Part shown: positions 1-8,478 of the stretch, piece by piece
Layout: every line of letters starts with the position of its first letter
Numbering within the stretch: position 1 is the stretch's first letter
DNA from: an uncultured Aequorivita sp.
Lineage (GTDB): Bacteria; Bacteroidota; Bacteroidia; Flavobacteriales; Flavobacteriaceae
Direction: 5' to 3'
NCBI GenBank assembly: GCA_937125455.1
Contig: CAKZLK010000047.1
Coordinates: forward strand, 62,001 to 126,000
DNA: 64,000 bases
Position numbers and translations under genes: made by a program
Notes under the pieces: model-generated
Database searches by the model: none
What the model was told of the DNA's origin: nothing
Seen by the model: only the letters and a program-made list of their open reading frames with translations

Positions 1-701
1 GGCATTCAGTTTTGAATAATACTGAGGCTCTATGTGAGATGATTGAAAATGTTGAACTAACTGTAGAAGAATGGAATAGACAGCGAGAAGTTCAGCATAA
101 TAAAAAATCGGCAGATTTACTAACTTTAGGTTTTTCAACGTTTTATATGAATAGAACAAATCGGTCTGGGATTATAACTGCGGGCCCCATGGGTGGAATG
201 GACCAATCTGGAAATTATTTGATTGACTGTAGGTTTAATAAAACAGAGCTGATTTATAGGATTAAAAGAATTGCAAAGGAGAAAAAAAATATAAGGCTTT
301 ATAAAAAAGACGCAATTAAATTAATTGATAAAATTCAAAATGAATCAGAAAATAACAATGTTGTTTTCTATTTTGACCCCCCATATTATTTAAAGGCAAG
401 TAGCCTGTATATGAATCATTATGAAGATAAAAATCACAAAATGGTAAGTGATAAAATAAAATCAATTCAAAATATTCGTTGGATTGTTTCCTATGATAAT
501 GTACCAGAAATAAGAGAGTTGTATGCTGATTGTCCTAAAAAGGAATTTGAGTTCAAGCATACAGCGTATGAAATTAGAAAAGGAAAAGAGATTTTATTTT
601 TTAGTGATAGCTTGAAACAACCAAGTATTGAAAATTGGAATCCTTTAGGATTTAAATTAAAAAGAAAAAAAAATATTGCTAACATTATATATCGTACATA
701 G
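1..701 (+). CDS. DNA adenine methylase (D12 class), 3' part only
   Basis: The reading frame is open back to the first base, so the gene starts to the left of the window; the TTG at 12 is internal rather than a start. The visible part carries the N6-adenine methyltransferase motif DPPYY (codons at 375-389) preceded by a hydrophobic strand (VVFYF), and a basic C-terminus. This layout matches Dam-like D12 methylases, which transfer a methyl group from SAM to adenine in a short DNA target. The SAM-binding motif I must lie outside. No restriction endonuclease gene is visible on this side, so whether it belongs to a restriction-modification system or a prophage cannot be decided here. Confidence 0.85.
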   Translation, partial: HSVLNNTEALCEMIENVELTVEEWNRQREVQHNKKSADLLTLGFSTFYMNRTNRSGIITAGPMGGMDQSGNYLIDCRFNKTELIYRIKRIAKEKKNIRLYKKDAIKLIDKIQNESENNNVVFYFDPPYYLKASSLYMNHYEDKNHKMVSDKIKSIQNIRWIVSYDNVPEIRELYADCPKKEFEFKHTAYEIRKGKEILFFSDSLKQPSIENWNPLGFKLKRKKNIANIIYRT

Positions 702-755
702 AGTTGGGCTTTGACTTGTATATATTGAAATAACATTCAGTTTAATTTTTTTAAT

Positions 756-781
756 CCCCCGCTAGCGCGAGCGTCCCGCTA
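756..781. repeat. GC-rich short repeat-like element
   Basis: This short GC-rich stretch contains the palindrome CGCTAGCG and stands out in very AT-rich intergenic DNA. It resembles short interspersed elements common in flavobacterial intergenic regions, but I see no second copy in this window. The rest of the 702-1002 gap holds only AT-rich sequence and the repeat at 878-900. Confidence 0.3.
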
Positions 782-877
782 CTATCCAATCCCAAAAACC
801 CACCTCTTCAATAGCTTATAGTTACATCTGTTTTAATTCATCAAAGCAACCCTTAACGCTTTCCACTTCCCGTCTTC

Positions 878-900
878 GTCATGCTGAGCTTGTCGAAGCA
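878..900 (+). repeat. Interspersed short repeat (CTGAGC..GTCGAAG family)
   Basis: The core CTGAGCTTGTCGAAGC is shared with the copy inside trpF at 58177-58199, which is its reverse complement with a single difference over about 22 bases. More distant copies with CTGAGCGCAGTCGAAG occur at 6865, 22783, 59276, 59305 and 60911. It is non-coding here. Confidence 0.75.
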
Positions 901-1002
901 CACGTCTCACTTCTCACGCTTCACACCCCTAAAAATATCGGCTTCAGGCTATGATTTTTTTTGAGAATTTTTATTTTAGCAATTCAAACTAACCATTTTA
1001 TA

Positions 1003-2778
1003 ATGAAATACACCCTTAAAATCTCCCTGATTTATGCATTTATCATGTTCTTCGCGCAACCTGTTTTTAGTCAGGACTACCTTAAACTTGCAAAGCTTTA
1101 TTATAAAGACCCTAAACCAAGTCTATCGTTATATTTAATAGGAGTTGTTCGTGATAACAATGCTGAACAATTGGTGATAGACTATCAAAATCTGGAATCA
1201 GAGAATACACAAGATATTGACGCTACCGTTCAAAAAATAGAAGATCTGAAGCAGAGTTTTGAAGATAACTATACAAATCCGGAAGATGATAGTGATTGTC
1301 AGAAAATGCTGTACTATCAGAAACAATTAGAAAATCTAAATGTCAGAATTACCATCTTAGCATCGAATGTGGAAATAGCCAGGAATGCCTATGATAATTG
1401 CCCTTCCAATTGTGATAGCAAAGTAACAAATTTTAACCAACAGCTTGCTTATTATAATGAAGCTGTGGCAGAGTGGGAAGGCCTGAAGGAAAATTATGAT
1501 GCCTATAGACCCGCTTGTGAGCAGGCAGATAAAATTTATGTCGATGCTGCCAAATATTATGATGCAAAACAAGAAGCTATTTTACAACCCCATAAGGCAA
1601 GAGTGACTGCCAGAAATGCAAGGATCAAGGCATATAAGAAGCAATTGAATGAAATAATAGAAAATACACCCATTCCCCACGAAGAATTTTATGACAATGG
1701 TGTTCTAAAGAAAGAAGGCTATTTAATACGAAAAACGAAAAAATATGATGGCTCCATAAGGTCATATTATCCTAACGGCAAATTAGAATGGAAAGGAACA
1801 ATAGTAGATGGCGAATTTGATGGAATGTATACCAAATATTACGAAACGGGTGTAAAAAAAGCAGAAGCAGAATACAAAGACGGGGTCGTGATAGGGTCCT
1901 GGAAAAATTATAATGAAGAGGGGGTAGACGAGCAAGCCGAAATGAATAAGAGAATATTAGACCACTGGGATGAAGAATTTGCAGCTGATGATAAATACTA
2001 CGCAGATATAGACAACAGTTCGGTTATAGAGAGCATCGCCTCTAACCCAATTAGAACCATAAAAGAAGATGGCGTAGAGCTTGTAATAGATTTTAGTAAA
2101 GCCTCTAAAGAAACTATTAATTTCTTTTTGGTAAGACCAGATCATGAAAAATCAAAAGAATTAAGAAAAAAATATATAAATGACATTCTTGAAACTGACG
2201 GCGGAAAAGTTTCTCATAAAACTTTAGGTGATGACGAGAAGGTTAAACTAAAAGCAATTTATGACGGACAAATAATTACTATCACAGATTATCAGGAAGA
2301 TGGAAGTTATACGCAATTAAAATACCAAAACAGAAACAAGGTTGGAATTCTTCAAAAATATGATAAAAATGGAAATAGAATAGAAAGTGAAGAAACAGGA
2401 GTAGATATTAATAAATTTTTGAGTCAGAAGAATTTTTATATACCTGCTATGATGTCTCGTAAAGTAATCATTGAAATTGGTGATGGAATCTGGAAAGAAT
2501 CATGGGAAAATTATAAATCTGATGATCTTTATGCAGCATACAAAGCTTATGAAGCAGGGAAAGAACAATATACATCATCTAAATATTCCTATAAACAAAT
2601 AAGTGACACACAGTTTGAATTAACATTTTTAGAGAGTAATGACAGTATTAACAAGTATCAAAAAGGAGATATATTTATTATTGAGTTAAATTTTGTGAAT
2701 ACCAAAAGTAAGTTCTATCAAATAACAAAAACTTCCAATACAAATTCTGGTTCAATTCTAGAAAAATACTACTATTAG
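1003..2778 (+). CDS. Secreted MORN_2/YwqK-like repeat protein
   Basis: The best start is the ATG at 1003, because it gives a clean signal peptide (hydrophobic stretch ending QPVFSQ near residue 24); an upstream TTG at 961 would bury it. The 591-residue product has a charged, probably coiled-coil stretch at about residues 60-170 with paired cysteines, then MORN_2-type repeats at about 225-310 (units such as YYPNGKLEWKG and YYETGVKKAEAEYKDG), as in YwqK-family antitoxin-like proteins. The C-terminal 280 residues are unrecognised. It probably acts in the periplasm or on the cell surface. A related, smaller repeat protein follows 33 bases downstream, suggesting co-transcription. The function is not known. 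Confidence 0.7.
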   Translation: MKYTLKISLIYAFIMFFAQPVFSQDYLKLAKLYYKDPKPSLSLYLIGVVRDNNAEQLVIDYQNLESENTQDIDATVQKIEDLKQSFEDNYTNPEDDSDCQKMLYYQKQLENLNVRITILASNVEIARNAYDNCPSNCDSKVTNFNQQLAYYNEAVAEWEGLKENYDAYRPACEQADKIYVDAAKYYDAKQEAILQPHKARVTARNARIKAYKKQLNEIIENTPIPHEEFYDNGVLKKEGYLIRKTKKYDGSIRSYYPNGKLEWKGTIVDGEFDGMYTKYYETGVKKAEAEYKDGVVIGSWKNYNEEGVDEQAEMNKRILDHWDEEFAADDKYYADIDNSSVIESIASNPIRTIKEDGVELVIDFSKASKETINFFLVRPDHEKSKELRKKYINDILETDGGKVSHKTLGDDEKVKLKAIYDGQIITITDYQEDGSYTQLKYQNRNKVGILQKYDKNGNRIESEETGVDINKFLSQKNFYIPAMMSRKVIIEIGDGIWKESWENYKSDDLYAAYKAYEAGKEQYTSSKYSYKQISDTQFELTFLESNDSINKYQKGDIFIIELNFVNTKSKFYQITKTSNTNSGSILEKYYY

Positions 2779-2811
2779 TAATCGGTTCCATTCTAAATTA
2801 AAACTAAAACC

Positions 2812-3492
2812 ATGAAAAAACTACTATTATTTACAACCTTATTAATATCCTCTAACCTGGCATTAGCGCAGTATACAGAGCTGGTAAACATCGCTGAAGA
2901 AAACAATAAGCCGAAAGAATATATAGAATATCATGACAATGGAAATATAGCTGCGAAATCGTTTAAAGATAAAAATGGTAATGTAAACGGTAAGTTTACT
3001 TTTTATTATGAAAGCGGGAATATACAAGCCAAAGGACAAATGATTAATAATCAAATGGAAGGAGATGTTTATATATTTGAGGATCAAAAGACTGAAAAAT
3101 TAATTTCAATAAGAACTTTTAAAGACGGTGAGCTACTATCCAGTAAATTACTTCATGAAAACGGAAAAACAAAAAGCATTACACCTGTTGTAAATGATAA
3201 AATTGAGGGAGTTTATTATGAATATTATGAAGATGGTACTTTAAAAGCATATAGACAGTTCAAGAATGATATGCGAAATGGAATAGATAAGACGTATCAT
3301 AAAAATGGCGAATTAAGCGCAATAGGCAGTAATGTTGACGGAAAAGCAGAAGGAACATGGAAGTATTATTACAATAATGGATCACTCGGCGCTGAAGTAG
3401 TTTTTAAAAATGGAGAAGTAGTTTCTGAAAAAAAATATAAGAAAGAAGAAGAAGAAGAAGAAGATTTTTGGGAAGGCATATATTTTGACTAA
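2812..3492 (+). CDS. Secreted YwqK/MORN_2 repeat protein
   Basis: The 226-residue product has a signal peptide (MKKLLLFTTLLISSNLALAQ) and then almost nothing but MORN_2-type repeats of the form EYHDNGNIAAKS, FYYESGNIQAKGQ, YYEDGTLKAYRQF, YHKNGELSAIGS and YYNNGSLGAEVVF. These repeats are typical of the YwqK antitoxin-like family. The C-terminus ends in a run of six GAA (Glu) codons at about 3446-3463, a small trinucleotide repeat, followed by an aromatic tail. It follows the larger MORN_2 gene and precedes a WG-repeat gene on the same strand. The biochemical role is unknown; in other bacteria such proteins are often linked to toxin neutralisation, which is only inference here. Confidence 0.75.
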   Translation: MKKLLLFTTLLISSNLALAQYTELVNIAEENNKPKEYIEYHDNGNIAAKSFKDKNGNVNGKFTFYYESGNIQAKGQMINNQMEGDVYIFEDQKTEKLISIRTFKDGELLSSKLLHENGKTKSITPVVNDKIEGVYYEYYEDGTLKAYRQFKNDMRNGIDKTYHKNGELSAIGSNVDGKAEGTWKYYYNNGSLGAEVVFKNGEVVSEKKYKKEEEEEEDFWEGIYFD

Positions 3493-3572
3493 TCAAAAAT
3501 AAATAATAATATTTCCTTAAATGAAATGATGGCTGAAACAAGAGCTTTACTTTCTTCAAAACTCAAAAACTT

Positions 3573-4583
3573 ATGAAAAGTTCCATTCAGAAGAATGCTC
3601 TTATTATCTTCTTACTGCTGTGCTCCAATGTTATAAAAGCGCAACAAAAAGTCTCTGATAAGCAAATCCTTAAACACCTCAAAGCAAAACAGATTGAATG
3701 GATAGCTGGTGAAAGTAACTTGGCAAAAGTAAAAATGAAATCCACCAAAAAATGGGGGATTTACACTATAAGTGCATACTATTATTCAGGAGAACCAATT
3801 ATCGAAATTGATGAGGTGGTGGCCCCTAAATTTGATTCAATAGGTTGGTTTAAAAACATGGAACCGTTAACCATTGTGAAGAATAAAAAAAATTACGGCA
3901 TTCTTTTGAATCCTTATGAGGTAGCTGATGCTGCAAATAAGGCAAACTGTAAATACGATGCTATTTTAGTTAAGGAACTAGATGGACGCTATTATACACT
4001 TGTAAAAAAAGACAATCTTTGGGGATTGGTAGATTGGTTTGAAGGCATCTATTTGGTAGATCCTTCTTTTGAAAATCCAGCAGATGTTCCACTAGTATGG
4101 ATAGAATCTTGGGCAGTAGATACCTTTAAAGAATCAAAGAAAAAATTAAACGCAGACATTCTTATTTTTGACGAAGGCAATGGCGATGGTGTTTTTAAAG
4201 CAAGAGATAAAAACTCAAAAAAATGGGGTATGTATCAATCGCTAGATTCAGAAAAATTAACAACGCTTATTCCAGCAAACTACGACAGTATTAATTTTTT
4301 TCCTTTTAACAACAAGTATACAACGGTCTATAACAATGACAAAGTAGGTATTTATCTATCGTATTGGAGTTATCGCGATAAGGCTAAACAAACCGTTCCG
4401 TGCAGCTATGAAGACTATAAAATGTATGATGCAGATGGTGTGCCGAAGCTTGCGGTACAAAAAAATGGAAAATGGGGTTGGGTCGATTGGCTAACCGGAA
4501 AAGAGAAATCGGAGTTTACTTATGAAACTCCAAAAGACCTTCCATATCCACATTATAAACAAGAAATCTTCCTAGAAGAATAG
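3573..4583 (+). CDS. Secreted WG-repeat protein
   Basis: The product (336 residues) begins with a signal peptide ending near IKAQQ and contains several WG-type units: KKWGIYTIS, KNYGILLN, DNLWGLVDW, KKWGMYQS, DKVGIYLS and GKWGWVDW. WG repeats form beta-rich scaffolds whose partners are generally unknown. The gene lies 80 bases after the MORN_2 gene and just before two unrecognised genes, so a cassette of extracytoplasmic repeat proteins plus partners is likely. There is no catalytic motif that I can recognise. Confidence 0.75.
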   Translation: MKSSIQKNALIIFLLLCSNVIKAQQKVSDKQILKHLKAKQIEWIAGESNLAKVKMKSTKKWGIYTISAYYYSGEPIIEIDEVVAPKFDSIGWFKNMEPLTIVKNKKNYGILLNPYEVADAANKANCKYDAILVKELDGRYYTLVKKDNLWGLVDWFEGIYLVDPSFENPADVPLVWIESWAVDTFKESKKKLNADILIFDEGNGDGVFKARDKNSKKWGMYQSLDSEKLTTLIPANYDSINFFPFNNKYTTVYNNDKVGIYLSYWSYRDKAKQTVPCSYEDYKMYDADGVPKLAVQKNGKWGWVDWLTGKEKSEFTYETPKDLPYPHYKQEIFLEE

Positions 4584-4615
4584 CGGCTAGAAATTCAACA
4601 CCTAAATACAATTTT

Positions 4616-5230
4616 GTGAGCAGTACAGACCTACAACCCTTAAAAATTCCATCAGGCTGGTCTGTGGAGTGGAACTTGTTAACAGAAACGGATCCTACCA
4701 AAGCTAACATTCACGAGTTTACAGGAAGCTCTTTGCTGTTGCTAAACTCATCTTCACGATTAAAAGCCATAGACGTTTCCTGGCGACCAGAAGGCGATAT
4801 TAGTGGTGCATTTCAACTACAAGTTATTTGTTTGCGTCCAACCTTTAATGCCAAAACCAATACCATGGAGTATGATGGATTGTGGGAGACTCCAGAACTG
4901 GAATTCCAAACCAAAGACCGTTTGGAGCTGGTAGCTAAGATTAATCATCTGATGTTTTATTTGCAGCCATACACAGACAATCGTATTATGCTGAAACCCG
5001 GTGTTGTGGATGAATCAAATGAAGGTATCAGACAAGAATTGTTCAAGGGGTTAACATCAGATGTAGCAACCAAAATTATGGCATCGAACCATAAGGAACT
5101 TCAAGATTTACTTTTAGAACATTCAGCCGTTTCCAAAACGATGGTTGAAGAACTAGCACATTCTGGAGCGAGTAAAGGCATCAGAAATAAGGCAAAACAA
5201 CTATTGAATAGTAAACGCTTTAAAAAATGA
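4616..5230 (+). CDS. Unrecognised protein (GTG start)
   Basis: I do not recognise the family. The frame opens with GTG at 4616, 33 bases after the WG-repeat gene, and no ATG gives a longer product. The 204-residue protein has no signal peptide or membrane segment. Its N-terminal half is beta-rich with Trp-containing strands (SVEWNLL, VSWRPEGD), and its C-terminal third is helical and Lys-rich. Its last codon overlaps the start of the next gene by 4 bases (ATGA), so the two are translationally coupled and likely work together. The cytoplasmic location differs from its secreted upstream neighbours. Confidence 0.6.
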   Translation: MSSTDLQPLKIPSGWSVEWNLLTETDPTKANIHEFTGSSLLLLNSSSRLKAIDVSWRPEGDISGAFQLQVICLRPTFNAKTNTMEYDGLWETPELEFQTKDRLELVAKINHLMFYLQPYTDNRIMLKPGVVDESNEGIRQELFKGLTSDVATKIMASNHKELQDLLLEHSAVSKTMVEELAHSGASKGIRNKAKQLLNSKRFKK

Positions 5231-5652
5231 GCGCTGCTATGGGAACAAAAAAAGAAGATGGAAAGGATGAATTAAAGTTCATTACAGCCATTACGAAGAA
5301 GATGATAGTAATGATAGCCGATTTGCAAAAAGAAAAACCTAAAAAAGAGTTTACGCTAACTGTTTATGAACCCAATATGTATTGGTGCGTGAATTGGAAA
5401 AGCACGAAACGTTGGAAAACTGAACACTTTTTGAAAGAGTTTTTTCAAGTTCGGGTTTATGAAGAAGATGAAAAATATTCCATACTAGGCGAACATATGG
5501 TCAAAGATGTTTTTGAGCATTTATCCGACACCCATTTTCTGATTAAAAATAAGACTGTTAAAGAGTTATTTGAAATGACCAAGGGAATGGTTCAAAAAAC
5601 GAAAGAGGCTGTTTTAGAGGCTTTAGATAAGGAGTTTGATCCTAGTTTTTAG
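5227..5652 (+). CDS. Unrecognised cytoplasmic protein
   Basis: I do not recognise the family. The 141-residue product has no signal peptide. It contains a central aromatic-rich strand (EPNMYWCVNW) and Lys-rich helices at both ends. It starts inside the stop codon of the preceding gene (ATGA overlap at 5227), which indicates translational coupling and probably a shared complex with the 204-residue protein. It is the last gene of the MORN_2/WG cassette; about 270 bases without a gene follow. Confidence 0.6.
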   Translation: MSAAMGTKKEDGKDELKFITAITKKMIVMIADLQKEKPKKEFTLTVYEPNMYWCVNWKSTKRWKTEHFLKEFFQVRVYEEDEKYSILGEHMVKDVFEHLSDTHFLIKNKTVKELFEMTKGMVQKTKEAVLEALDKEFDPSF

Positions 5653-5730
5653 CTTAAATTAAGTAGGGATGGGGAAACAACACTTTTATAGCTACTTATG
5701 AATAGAAGAGTCCTCCAGCTGGCTTGAACT

Positions 5731-5800
5731 TCGTGGGTCGTGATTCGTGGGTCGTGAATCGTATTTCGTCGCTCGTCGCTCGCACTTCGTATTTACTCCT
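5731..5800. repeat. Low-complexity word-repeat intergenic DNA
   Basis: The words CGTGGGTCGTGA, TCGTGAATCG and TCGTCGCTCGTCGCTCG follow one another in imperfect tandem. This looks like slippage-derived simple sequence rather than a gene or a CRISPR. The surrounding 5653-5924 gap otherwise holds a short inverted repeat (arms GTTTGT/ACAAAC at 5845-5858) and a weak promoter-like TAGTTTTA box at 5866-5873 for the next gene. Confidence 0.5.
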
Positions 5801-5924
5801 TCAATCCTCGTAACTCTCTATGTAATATCAATGCTTAAAAGATTGTTTGTAAACAAACTATAGTGTAGTTTTATGTCTAATAAATGACAGAACAACTAAC
5901 ACACTAACCAAAACCACTTCAAAT

Positions 5925-6440
5925 ATGTCTTTCACTTTTAAAACACCAAACCTCCAAAAACTAAAACCGTACTATCTCTTTTTTGCACTGCTATTGGTCT
6001 TAAGCCAAGGCTGTAATGAAAACAAACCCAAAGAAAAGGAAGTAGTAAAAAAAGAAGCAGATTTTTCAATGATGGAAAATTCCGCTATGGGAGCTGATAA
6101 TAGAGTATCTTTAAAGTTAAACCCAATGCAAAAGGAACATCAATTGATGAATATGAGAGATCATTTAGATGCAGTTCAAAATATAGTTACCCTTTTATCT
6201 GAAGAAAAATATGATGAAGCTTCAAAAATTGCATATACTAGATTAGGTTCAACCACAGAAATGAAATTAATGTGTGCATCCTTTGGCGATAAGGATTTTG
6301 AAAGTTTAGGATTAAAATTCCACGAAAGTGCAGACAAAATGAGCGAAGTTTTTAAAAGTGGCGATAAAAACAAATCATTAAAAGCATTGTCAAATACAAT
6401 GAATTTTTGCGTGCAATGTCACGCAACATATCGTCAATAA
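5925..6440 (+). CDS. Cytochrome c-like lipoprotein with C-terminal CxxCH
   Basis: The 171-residue product begins with a lipoprotein signal (hydrophobic stretch then LSQGC, lipidated Cys at about 30) and ends with a single haem-binding motif CVQCH at residues 162-166. The region between is helical with scattered Met residues (MENSAMG, MKLMC). A C-terminal CxxCH is the arrangement of cytochrome c prime-like four-helix proteins, so a haem protein anchored in the periplasm is the best reading. It is followed 25 bases downstream by a DUF3703 gene. The redox partner is not evident. Confidence 0.7.
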   Translation: MSFTFKTPNLQKLKPYYLFFALLLVLSQGCNENKPKEKEVVKKEADFSMMENSAMGADNRVSLKLNPMQKEHQLMNMRDHLDAVQNIVTLLSEEKYDEASKIAYTRLGSTTEMKLMCASFGDKDFESLGLKFHESADKMSEVFKSGDKNKSLKALSNTMNFCVQCHATYRQ

Positions 6441-6465
6441 AAGTAGGGTAGAAAAAATCTAAAAA

Positions 6466-6849
6466 ATGAAACTTTACACCTTACTTCCAAAAGGGCTAAA
6501 ACCCTTTTACGAAATAGAACTAGAAAAGTACCGAAAGGAATACACAGCTAGAAATTTAAAAGCTGCTTGGAACCATTTGGAAAGAGCCCATATACTCGGA
6601 CAAAAGTATCCGTTCGCCCACAATTTTGTGCATTGGAAAATGTTGCAATTTGGGTTTGCAATTAAAAGCGGAAAGGAAATCTTAGGACAAATACCGCGTT
6701 TGGTTTTTGGGGGCGTGAAGTCTTTTGTTGGAAAAATTCCCGTTGGAAATCCGGGCGGAGCAAACGTACCTCCCTTAAAGCCATTTCCCATAGAAAAAGA
6801 GCTGCAGGATATTTTTTTAAAAGCAGGCATTAGTTCAATGCCTGCCTAA
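6466..6849 (+). CDS. DUF3703 family protein
   Basis: The 127-residue product matches the DUF3703 pattern: an N-terminal helix (KPFYEIELEKY), the Trp/His-rich segment AAWNHLERAHILGQ, then HNFVHWKMLQFGF, and a Gly/Pro-rich region with VFGGVKSFVGKIPVGNPGG. No enzymatic role is established for this family. It has no signal peptide. It lies directly after the cytochrome-like lipoprotein gene on the same strand with a 25-base gap, so co-transcription is likely. Confidence 0.8.
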   Translation: MKLYTLLPKGLKPFYEIELEKYRKEYTARNLKAAWNHLERAHILGQKYPFAHNFVHWKMLQFGFAIKSGKEILGQIPRLVFGGVKSFVGKIPVGNPGGANVPPLKPFPIEKELQDIFLKAGISSMPA

Positions 6850-6864
6850 ACGCAAACCTTCAAC

Positions 6865-6890
6865 TGTCACACTGAGCGCAGTCGAAGTGC
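6865..6890 (+). repeat. Interspersed short repeat (CTGAGCGCAGTCGAAG family)
   Basis: This copy has the core CTGAGCGCAGTCGAAGTGC and lies between the DUF3703 and OsmC genes. It is followed by word-like DNA (repeated ACAACCCA/ACTGATAACC elements) up to the start of the next gene. It shares its core with copies at 22783-22830, 59276-59320 and 60911-60936. Confidence 0.75.
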
Positions 6891-6927
6891 ACAACCCACA
6901 ACTGACAACCCAAAACTGATAACCAAA

Positions 6928-7332
6928 ATGAACTACGCTGTAAAGGCAGAAGCATCCTCAAAAAGCAAGGCTTCCATTCACATTAAGCAATCGGAGATAA
7001 GTTTTGGCATTACTCCCGAAACTGATGATACCTTGGCTAATCCAGCTGAGCTTTTTTTAGGTTCCCTTTCGTCCTGTATTCTTAAAAACGTGGAACGCTT
7101 TTCAGAATTTATGAATTTTGAATATTCACATGCCGAAATAACAATCAATGCTACCCGATTAGAGAAACCGCCGCGAATGGATGAAATAAATTATGAGCTG
7201 CTCATTTATAGCCAAGACAGTAATTTGAATCTTGATCTGCTGAAAAAGAATATCGAAAAATTTGGTACTATTTACAATACAGTCAAGATTTCTTGCAATA
7301 TCACAGGGACTATTAAAAAGATAGCGGAATAA
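6928..7332 (+). CDS. OsmC family peroxide-reductase-like protein
   Basis: The 134-residue product has the OsmC/Ohr fold pattern: an N-terminal strand region, then NPAELFLGSLSSCILKNVE with the conserved first Cys at the start of the central helix, and a second Cys in KISCNITG near the C-terminus. OsmC proteins reduce organic hydroperoxides with paired cysteines; many members of this subgroup have unproven substrates. It is cytoplasmic, with no signal peptide. It converges on the membrane protein gene at 7350 on the opposite strand, 17 bases away. Confidence 0.8.
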   Translation: MNYAVKAEASSKSKASIHIKQSEISFGITPETDDTLANPAELFLGSLSSCILKNVERFSEFMNFEYSHAEITINATRLEKPPRMDEINYELLIYSQDSNLNLDLLKKNIEKFGTIYNTVKISCNITGTIKKIAE

Positions 7333-7349
7333 AAAGTTGTTGTTTCGTT

Positions 7350-7760
7350 TTAAACAAACTGTCGCTTATCAAAATACCGCTTAAGCATAGGAATCTGTAC
7401 GCATAGCATAAGCGCTAATAGCATAACTGCATAGCCTGTGATTTTTGAAGGTGTAAACACAGTAAGCTCTTTTGAAATGGAGTTGTTTTTCATAAAATCA
7501 AAAGATAGCGTAGGCAAATCTAAGGGCGCGGGCTGAATCAAAAACCATAGATAGGCTGTTACACTGAGAATAGCTATAGTAATGGCAACCCAAATATATT
7601 TTGGAATCAAAGGACGGTAGCGAATGGCGACACTTTGCTGTTGCGCATTTACCGCTGCCATTACTTTATCAGTAAACTGGAAGGAAGGCGTTTCCAAAGT
7701 AGATTTTCGCATCGCTTTGGCTACCAAATGCTCTAACTCTTTATTTTCGTTCTCTTTCAT
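7350..7760 (-). CDS. Membrane partner of the ECF sigma factor (possible anti-sigma)
   Basis: The 136-residue product has a hydrophilic N-terminal region of about 50 residues and two hydrophobic segments (about 55-72 and 108-125). Its start overlaps the end of the sigma factor gene by 20 bases, the arrangement expected for an anti-sigma factor or a co-regulated membrane protein. It lacks the zinc-finger HxxxCxxC motif of ZAS anti-sigma factors, so the anti-sigma role is inferred from context only. Confidence 0.65.
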   Translation of the reverse strand: MKENENKELEHLVAKAMRKSTLETPSFQFTDKVMAAVNAQQQSVAIRYRPLIPKYIWVAITIAILSVTAYLWFLIQPAPLDLPTLSFDFMKNNSISKELTVFTPSKITGYAVMLLALMLCVQIPMLKRYFDKRQFV

Positions 7761-8331
7761 AACTTTGTATTGTTTCTGGTTCCAGCTTTTCTTTTAACAG
7801 GCTTGCCAGTCTCTTTCTGGCTCGGTGTATATTTACTTTTACCGTGTTTGCCTCCATATTCACAATGTGTGAAATCTCTTCTAAAGATAGTTCTTCAAAA
7901 TAAAATAAGCTAAGCAAAAAACTGTCTTTGCTTGCTAATTGTTGCAAACAGTCTTGAATGGTCTTTTGTTGTTCTTTTTCTTCCAAAGCATCCAGCGCAT
8001 TATCTGCGGTTTTTATTTGATGTTCCGTAAAGGAATCTATGGCTACATCATTATAATGCTTTTTGTTCTTTTTTATCCGGTCCAAACAGCTGTTATAAGC
8101 CACTTTATAAATCCAAGTTGACAGTTTGGAATCACCCTTAAACTTCGGTAAAGCCTTGTAAACTTTTATAAAAGTGTCTTGGGAAACTTCTTCGGCCTCT
8201 TCACGATGCTTTAGCATTCTAATAGCCAAAGTAAACACCAAGTCCTTATAGCAATCCACCAACACAGCAAAGGCTTGAGTGTCTCCTGCATTGATTTGAT
8301 TGATGATAGTTGTTTCCTGGTCAGTGGTCAT
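7741..8331 (-). CDS. ECF-type RNA polymerase sigma factor
   Basis: The 196-residue product shows region 2 (YKDLVFTLAIRMLKHREEAE followed by EVSQDTFIKVYKALPKFKG and STWIYKVAYNSCLDRIKK) and region 4 with a helix-turn-helix (LSLEEISHIVNMEANTVKVN). It has no region 1 or 3, as usual for extracytoplasmic function sigma factors. It directs RNA polymerase to a small regulon, usually in response to envelope stress. The downstream overlapping membrane gene may control it, and the divergent DUF6249 gene at 8479 is a plausible target. The 147-base gap to that gene should hold both promoters. Confidence 0.9.
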   Translation of the reverse strand: MTTDQETTIINQINAGDTQAFAVLVDCYKDLVFTLAIRMLKHREEAEEVSQDTFIKVYKALPKFKGDSKLSTWIYKVAYNSCLDRIKKNKKHYNDVAIDSFTEHQIKTADNALDALEEKEQQKTIQDCLQQLASKDSFLLSLFYFEELSLEEISHIVNMEANTVKVNIHRARKRLASLLKEKLEPETIQSYERERK

Positions 8332-8478
8332 TTGGTGATAAGACGACGGGGTGCAGGGTTAGGTTACAGGGTGTATCAAAATAAAAAAATTGGAAAAAGG
8401 TGTAACCTAAACTAAAAAGGTGTCGTCATAAGCTATGAACGCATTAAAAATCAATCAATCAATTAAAAACGAACAATT

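Noticed and set aside
1-701. A truncated, inactive methylase
   Set aside because: The missing N-terminus is due to the window edge; the frame is open to base 1.
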